Assembly (NCBI GenBank): GCA_046757565.1
Contig: JBHHYN010000145.1
Span: forward strand, 1 to 6,043
DNA from: JBHHYN01 sp046757565
GTDB lineage: Bacteria; Pseudomonadota; Gammaproteobacteria; Eutrophobiales; Eutrophobiaceae
Direction of reading: 5' to 3'
Length of the DNA stretch: 6,043 nucleotides
Shown: positions 6,041-6,043 of the stretch, one piece after another
How positions within the stretch are numbered: position 1 is the stretch's first letter
How the letters are laid out: the number at the start of each line of letters is the position of its first letter
Notes under the pieces: model-generated
Database searches by the model: none
The model's input: only the letters and a program-made list of their open reading frames with translations
Told to the model about the DNA's origin: nothing
Program-made: the position numbers and the translations under genes

Positions 6041-6043
6041 CCC

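Overview
The window carries six complete, intact core genes in two convergent blocks, bounded at both ends by one repeat in inverted orientation. The gene content and order suggest a respiring gammaproteobacterium. It has a haem A pathway for an aa3-type cytochrome c oxidase, and the ftsY-ftsE-ftsX-rpoH order with a sigma-32 that contains the RpoH box. No species can be named from this sequence alone.

Left block (+ strand, 192-2124): ctaA (haem A synthase) is followed after 10 nt by ctaB/cyoE (haem O synthase). The second gene starts at TTG 1207 behind a strong ribosome binding site that overlaps the ctaA stop. Together they convert haem B to haem O and then haem A. The oxidase structural and assembly genes that often sit upstream are absent; a repeat ends 141 nt before ctaA.

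Middle (2125-2333): a convergent intergenic stretch with two stem-loops, one following each block.

Right block (- strand, 5912 to 2334): ftsY, ftsE and ftsX are joined by two 4-nt ATGA stop/start overlaps and therefore look like a translationally coupled operon. FtsY is the SRP receptor; FtsEX is the divisome ABC-type complex. rpoH follows after a 119-nt gap that contains its own sigma-70-like promoter. A near-perfect CIRCE element (TTAGCACTC-N9-GACTGCTAA) lies exactly over the -35 hexamer of that promoter. This is the most interesting signal in the window, because it predicts that the HrcA repressor controls the gene for sigma-32 and so stacks two heat-shock regulators in a cascade.

Ends: bases 1-50 are the exact reverse complement of bases 5991-6040. 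Each arm looks like the outer end of an insertion sequence running off the window. The likely picture is a contig of core genes bounded by two copies of a repeated mobile element in an IS-rich genome, although an assembly artefact is not excluded.
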